DNA of 64,000 nt from Lantana camara (lineage: Eukaryota; Streptophyta; Magnoliopsida; Lamiales; Verbenaceae). This document shows positions 59,060 to 64,000 of this stretch, piece after piece; the first letter of the stretch is position 1, and every line of letters starts with the position of its first letter. The DNA is taken from NCBI GenBank assembly GCA_037501455.1, contig CM074857.1:32942001-33006000 (forward strand), written 5' to 3'. The notes under the pieces are model-generated. The model saw only the letters and a list, made by a program, of their open reading frames with translations. It did not search any database and was not told where the DNA came from. The translations under genes were made by a program, and so were the position numbers.

Positions 59060-59898
59060 ATGTAAACATTGTAAAACCCCTGCTCAGGGTACTGTGTATT
59101 TTCTTTTGACAGAAATACAAACCACTTACATCTGTATGCGTTTTTTTATATACGATTTTGTTTAATCGTTATCTTGTGATAATCTACTTTGCATTATATC
59201 AACGCTAACTCCATGTCGAGGGTACTCCACGTCGAAGGGCTTGGTATCTTATTCATGCGGATCCCTCTTAAAACGAGTGGATCCCATTGAGACGTTATTA
59301 TTACTATTTAGGCCAGCTAGACCCATCGCTCTAGTTCGCGCTCGCGGTCCCTGAATGGATCCCTCTTCTGACGTACGCTTGTAGTAAATAAACACTTAGC
59401 AAATTCCTTTGTTAATTTCTAAGTTCAGTTTGTGCTACTGCTACGCTCAAAAAATATCAAACACTTAGAGTAATTCTTACCTAAGTTATTACTTCCTTGT
59501 CCAAGTTTTATACTGAATATGGCCTGGGTATCCCTCAGGCCATACCCTCGTGCCCGCACACTTATACGCTTCCCACAATCATCCCAACAGTTAAGAGAAA
59601 ACATCATCCAAAGCACAACAATACAATGAGAAAGAAACAAGTTCCATTGTCATAAAGAAGAAAATTACAATATTGAAAGGGAAAAGTACATAGCGGATTA
59701 AAGGAACTGTTACAAAAGTTCAACATAGTTGGAGGCAGAACAAAGAAGAGCATCATGAGGCTGGCTCCCGGAGGCGACAACTGGGGTCGTAGAATCCTGA
59801 GTGTTAGGATTGGAATCCTTCCAGATTCACCACCTCAGTATGGGAGATTGGAGCTTGAGAAGCAGGGGGCGCAACGACCAAAGGAACTGGCGCATGGT
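59060..59898. other. Spacer between element 3 pol and antisense gene
   Basis: Noncoding. Contains a single copy related to the element 1 array (TATGGCCTGGGTATCCC near 59517). Confidence 0.5.
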
Positions 59899-62742
59899 TT
59901 AGTCCTCAGAAGAAGGCACGCCGGCTTGACCCTCATTTGCAAGGGCACTGGTTTGACCCTCAGTGGCCGGAACTTCCTCATGGGCATCCCCGTCGACCGT
60001 CATGGGCTCCGGATCAACTGGGTGAGCCACCATGAATTCTTCTTGGAGCATAATGACCAGCTCATTGTACTCTGGCTCCGATAAGTTATTCGACGGATCC
60101 CCTATCCCGATGACCGGCTCCAAGTTCTCATCCAAGTCCATGCACAGGCGCTCGTCCGAGCGAGCGGAAGGAGGCGCCATTCCCAACGTGACTATTTACC
60201 TGACAACCTTCTTAAAAAAATGATCAGCGTTGTCAAAGCAGTGGAGATTGGCGGAAAAATGGAAGGCATTTGAGTGGACGAACTTAAGAACTGCCTCTCG
60301 AGCGGCCGCAACCTGAAGGTTAGGAACTTGTCTTTGGATATCTTCAGGCTCCTTCTTGGCATTGTCTAATTGCGGAGTACGCTCTTCCAATGCCTTGGAC
60401 AACTTCTCCTTATCCTCCTTTAAAGTAACCCGCTCAGCCTTCAGCTTCTTGTGATGCTCATTTAACCTCTCCTAAGCGGCCTCTCGCTCTTCCAGCGTTT
60501 TTTTGACTTTGTCGTTCTCAATCCAGAGGGAATTGAATTGGGTCATGGTCATGTCCAAGTCATCCTATAATCGGCCAGGGTCTGCAATGCGCATCAATTT
60601 CCTATATTTGGCCTTACGCTCGGAGAAGGTCTCAGAGCGTCGTTAAAGGTTCTTTAATCTGGGGATCACCTCCTGCACAGGGAATTGAATGTCAATGAAT
60701 CGTGAATAAACTTGAAGAAACAGAGAGGTATTAAAACATCCAAACATTTACCGCCAAAAGGGTGTAACAAGCTTCACTCGCCACCTGAGCAGCGCTCTGC
60801 TCAAATAATTTTCGATGGTCGTCGAAAAATTACATGTTGTAGACAATCCCTTGGACCAGATTACGAGAAGATGAAGAGCTGCCCAGAAGATACGGGCCTG
60901 ATTCCGCAGGTCGTTTGTAACCAGCATCACCTCCACGTTCAAATATCCAGAGGCTTTCCTCCTCTGAAGAGGAAGTATCCCCATCTTCTCCGGGAGTTCC
61001 CACCGTCACCTCCTTCCCCTTGTCAGAAACAGGGACGAAATCCGCCAATCTTTTCCTCTTCCTCGAGGATTGGGCCCTCTCTTCTTATATATCCCTGATA
61101 ATAACTCCCTAGTGGTTACTGCGGGAGCTGTCGGGGCCCAGCTGAATAGGTTCCCCCAGGGGTACTGGAACCAGTGAGCCCGGAGGGGTTGCCCCATAAG
61201 CTATCCGACACGTCTGATCAGTGGTCCGGCCCTCACCCTGACCGTCGCCTGTACCCTCTTCGTAGCCTCTACCTCGACCGTCATCGCGGCCTTCCCCACG
61301 GCCTCCATCTCCTCGTCCGGCTCCCCGACCGTCACCACGGCCCCTTCGTTGGTTCACCGGCGTTATTGGTTGTTGTGGTTGCTGTTTTTGGTTAGCTGGC
61401 CTACGAGAGCGCATCAAAGCGGCAATGTTTTCAGCGTCTCCTCCAGCCATGAGTATATCAATCTCTGCACGAAAGAAATTCGAGGGTCAGATTACCCTTT
61501 ACGAATACATCATTAAACAAAGGGTTAGCATCCCTATTCCAAAATGTTAGTGGAGTTAGTTCCTAGAATCTAACCATCTCTGTTCATTGTACGAGCTGGA
61601 GGGCGCGCGACCATATCGGGGGGACTTACGAGCCCAAAACGGAATAGGATCTCCTGATCATCTATCAAATCCTTAGCCCTAATGAGCCAGTTGGCACTCT
61701 TCATGGCGAGGGTCAGGCTCTTGGCCCAATCTACGAGGCTCTTTGAAGTAAATCTGGATTTCACTATAGACCCCTCGTCATGCTCTACCCACTCTCGAGG
61801 AACCCCAAAATCACTGTTAGCAGGTGCCCTCACAAAAAAGAACTTCTCCTTCCAGTCAACACCGTATGAGGACGAGGGAGAGTCAATCATTCTCAGACCA
61901 GATTTAGCTTGGATATAATAAAAGCCATCCCTTGGAGACGAGCGGGACGAACGCACCACTTGGAACAGGCTATTGAAATGAAGAATAGAAGGCTCGTGGC
62001 CTGTGCACTTCATCAGAATCACAAAGGCATTTAAAAGAGCAATACCATTGGGTAGAATTTGCGAAGGGCTCAGGTTGAGGTAATTTAAAATTTCAGCTAT
62101 CGGAGTAGGAATTAGGAACCTCAGGCCATCCTAGGATACAGTATCCTTGTATACAGTCATCATGCCAGGAGGAGGATTATTGGCACGCTCGTGTGGCTCA
62201 GGGCGGCGGTAAGTAAAAGCCTCATTCCAGTATATTGGGGCCTTGATGGAAGCCATTTCCCCGACCGTCATGGTACTGGGGGTTTCATCTGGAGACTTAT
62301 CCGTCTTATGGGGATCAGAGCCCTCTCTTCGGATTTTGGACTTCTTCCTTGGGGCAGCTGGTTCTTTCCCCTTTCGATGATGTTTACGAGGAGGTTTCTC
62401 CTCCGCACGACGCTCAGAAGTCCCCGTTTCTTCTTAGGGGGCAGCAATCGCCACCGTGACCCTATGATCTTGGGGCCTAACTGCACTGTCCAACATTGGG
62501 AGCACCCTCTCACCTTGGCACTCCATCTCCTCTTTCAATGCCATCACCTCGAAAATCTGTTCAACCCCCCCAGGGTTACGCTCGTTCAATCCTGGAACTG
62601 CAGCGTCGAGATCCTCATCCTGGGCCTCTGCTGGAACCTCCACCATGGGAATGGCGTATGGAATATCATGTTGAGAAGGAGAATTTGCAGGGGACATCTC
62701 ATCTATCTCTCTCACTGTCTGGCTTATGATTTCATCCGTCAT
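59899..62742 (-). pseudogene. Antisense gene of element 3, decayed
   Basis: Exon 1 62742-61575, exon 2 61464-60752, exon 3 60672-59899, in the order and phase of the element 1 gene. Start MTDEIISQTVREIDEMS. Exon 1 has stops (TAA near 62435, TAG near 62131) but keeps the SPSQILPNGIALLNAF block and ends ARTMNRDG at the same donor, G|GTTAGA. Exon 2 begins near MAGGDAENIAALM and ends with frameshifts before GCG|GTAAAT. Exon 3 has several stops and the conserved SNAFHFSANLHCFDNADHFF block. Acceptors CGTGCAG and CTGTGCAG are intact. The splice sites have outlived the reading frame. Confidence 0.8.
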
Positions 62743-63008
62743 TTCTTCTTGTTCTTGAAGATGAGAGATTTTCAGGAGAAATTTAGGAAAATGGGGATCT
62801 TTGGAAAGGTTCTGCGATGAAAGGGAGGCTTTGGAACCTAAATCTATTGGTTAGAATGCAAAAGTTAGAAAGAAACCAAGTTTACCTAGAACGGAGAAGA
62901 ATAGAAGTTCGCTGGATGTTTGCTGGAATCTGCAGAAAACTCTAAAACTTTTTATTTGCTCTGAAGGTTTTTGGATACGTAAAAGAACGAAAGTGATCTG
63001 CAAATCCC

Positions 63009-63016
63009 TATTTATA
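63009..63016 (-). promoter_or_regulatory. TATA box for the antisense gene of element 3
   Basis: CCTATAAATAGGG on the minus strand, about 270 bp upstream of the antisense start codon, in the same flanking words (AAATCCCTATTTATAGGG) as in element 1. Confidence 0.65.
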
Positions 63017-63344
63017 GGGAAGGGATTTACACATGATTGACAGTAAATTCAAAAACGTAATCATTCCCGCCTTGGTAACCACCCACTTTTGGTAACCGTC
63101 ACACGGTTACTAACACTCACGTGCCGTTTCCTTGATACACGCGACCACACTTCCACTAAGCATTTAATGCGGAGGTACTCAGGAAGTCAAAACCGCAAGG
63201 CCGCATTAAATGCGGTGTCAGAACTGTCGCAATAGGGATTTCACGAGCGTTACTTCCCAGCAAGCTGCCATACCCTCAGATATCCAAAGCCAAAATTCCC
63301 AAGATTAAAATTCTACAGTACACACCAAGTGTTACTACAGAATT

Positions 63345-63356
63345 TAGGGGGCAAAA
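63345..63356 (+). other. Polypurine tract, element 3
   Basis: TAGGGGGCAAAA directly before the right LTR; one change from element 1. Confidence 0.8.
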
Positions 63357-64000
63357 TGATGGGGCCAAATCACGCTCGGATCAGATCCGTACACGTGTTA
63401 TAATCCAGGCGACTTATTCCAATGACCCAGGAATCACCTGAGCTTAGACGCTCGCGCATGTGGGCTTGTGAAGCAGATCCAGCCCATATGACCCACTACC
63501 TTAATCCCTAAAGCCTGCTGTTAAGGCCCATACATCGAGCGTAAGGTTCCCCACTAGTCCTTCTCAGCGCTCGCATGGAGGTCTCAGAGATGATCATTAC
63601 TCTCATGAGGGCCTTTCTCTTCGTGCAGTTCAACCCTCCCTTGAGGACCTCCCGTGGTTAGGTGCCTTACCCATCTCGAATGTCCTAGCGCTAGGATAAA
63701 GTCACCGGGGGAATCCTCCCCTCGAGCGCTCGGATAATTCCTCCAGAGCCTATCCGCGCTTAGACCTCCTTTGATGTCCATACTGTCACTACAACAAGGC
63801 ATTCATGATTTCTGGAGGCCAGTCCCCTCCTCGACAAAGGGTTCCCAGCGAAGACACACCCAATGGCGTGAGGAGCAAACTATCCTGAGCTCCCTGACGC
63901 TCATTGACAGCTTCGTAACCGCCTCTGGCACACAGAGATAGTGCACACACATTCCTCTGACACCCCGTTGCCACCTATCCGTAGGTATCTTTCAGGAATG
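63357..64000 (+). repeat. Element 3 right (3') LTR, partial
   Basis: First 644 bp of the LTR, truncated by the window end. Colinear with 50369-51040 apart from small indels, including about 10 bp lost near 63728. Confidence 0.9.

Larger units (their letters stand above)
50369..64000 (+). mobile_element. Element 3: old Tat/Retand-like element, right LTR cut by window end
   Basis: Left LTR of 1,026 bp (TGATGGGGCC...ACCATCA) preceded by GTTAG, mutated PBS, decayed gag-pol on plus, decayed antisense gene on minus, PPT, then the start of the right LTR at 63357. Its outer target duplication lies outside the window. The LTRs are related in parts to those of element 1 (TTTGGGACCAC, GTTATCCTAGCTGGAAG). 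Over the 640 bp available the two LTRs differ at roughly 45 positions by eye, so it is much older than elements 1 and 2. Confidence 0.93.

Overview
The window is nuclear DNA of a flowering plant, almost certainly a eudicot: spliced GT-AG genes of the WAT1/nodulin-MtN21 family, a PPR fragment, plant LINE remnants and large Ty3/gypsy (Tat lineage, Retand-like) retrotransposons. The species cannot be named from the sequence. No bacterial, organellar, rRNA or tRNA features were seen.

Layout. 1-2279: AT-rich intergenic DNA with two short tandem duplications and a PPR pseudogene fragment (1289-1562, minus). 2280-8180: a decayed L1-type LINE and a second, tandemly duplicated partial copy; both share a 3' flank that ends in a Helitron-like terminus. 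8181-21209: element 1, a very young Tat/Retand-like element (850-bp LTRs, one mismatch) with TSD ATACA, inserted in that flank; its integrase is split by a 438-bp non-autonomous hAT element. 21210-22270: rest of the LINE/Helitron flank and a MITE. 22270-48600: a minus-strand WAT1 cluster. Copy A (37465-38466) keeps exons 1-4 only, and its intron 4 has been inflated to about 15 kb by nested transposons: a MITE carrying a hAT MITE, then an outer TIR element, an inner TIR element, a solo LTR and element 2 (25020-36116, minus). Copy B (39804-43704) is an apparently intact seven-exon gene of 355 codons. Copy C (45298-48592) is complete except for a 1-nt frame problem at the exon 2/3 junction, and has a solo LTR in intron 6. 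48600-50368: intergenic. 50369-64000: element 3, an older decayed member of the same retroelement group, with another solo LTR in its gag and its right LTR cut by the window end.

The most interesting content is a gene carried antisense to gag-pol between pol and the 3' LTR in all three retroelements. It looks like a single three-exon, spliced gene rather than separate antisense ORFs. Donor and acceptor sites occur at matching positions and in the same phase in all three copies, and in element 1 the exons join into one open frame of 888 codons. Exon 1 resembles the domain catalogued as putative gypsy type transposon (Transposase_28), exon 2 is low-complexity and acidic/serine-rich, and exon 3 is a coiled coil plus a conserved C-terminal block. 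A TATA box upstream on the antisense strand is kept in elements 1 and 3 and deleted in element 2.

All structural calls come from reading the sequence by eye. Family names come from general knowledge, and no database search was run.
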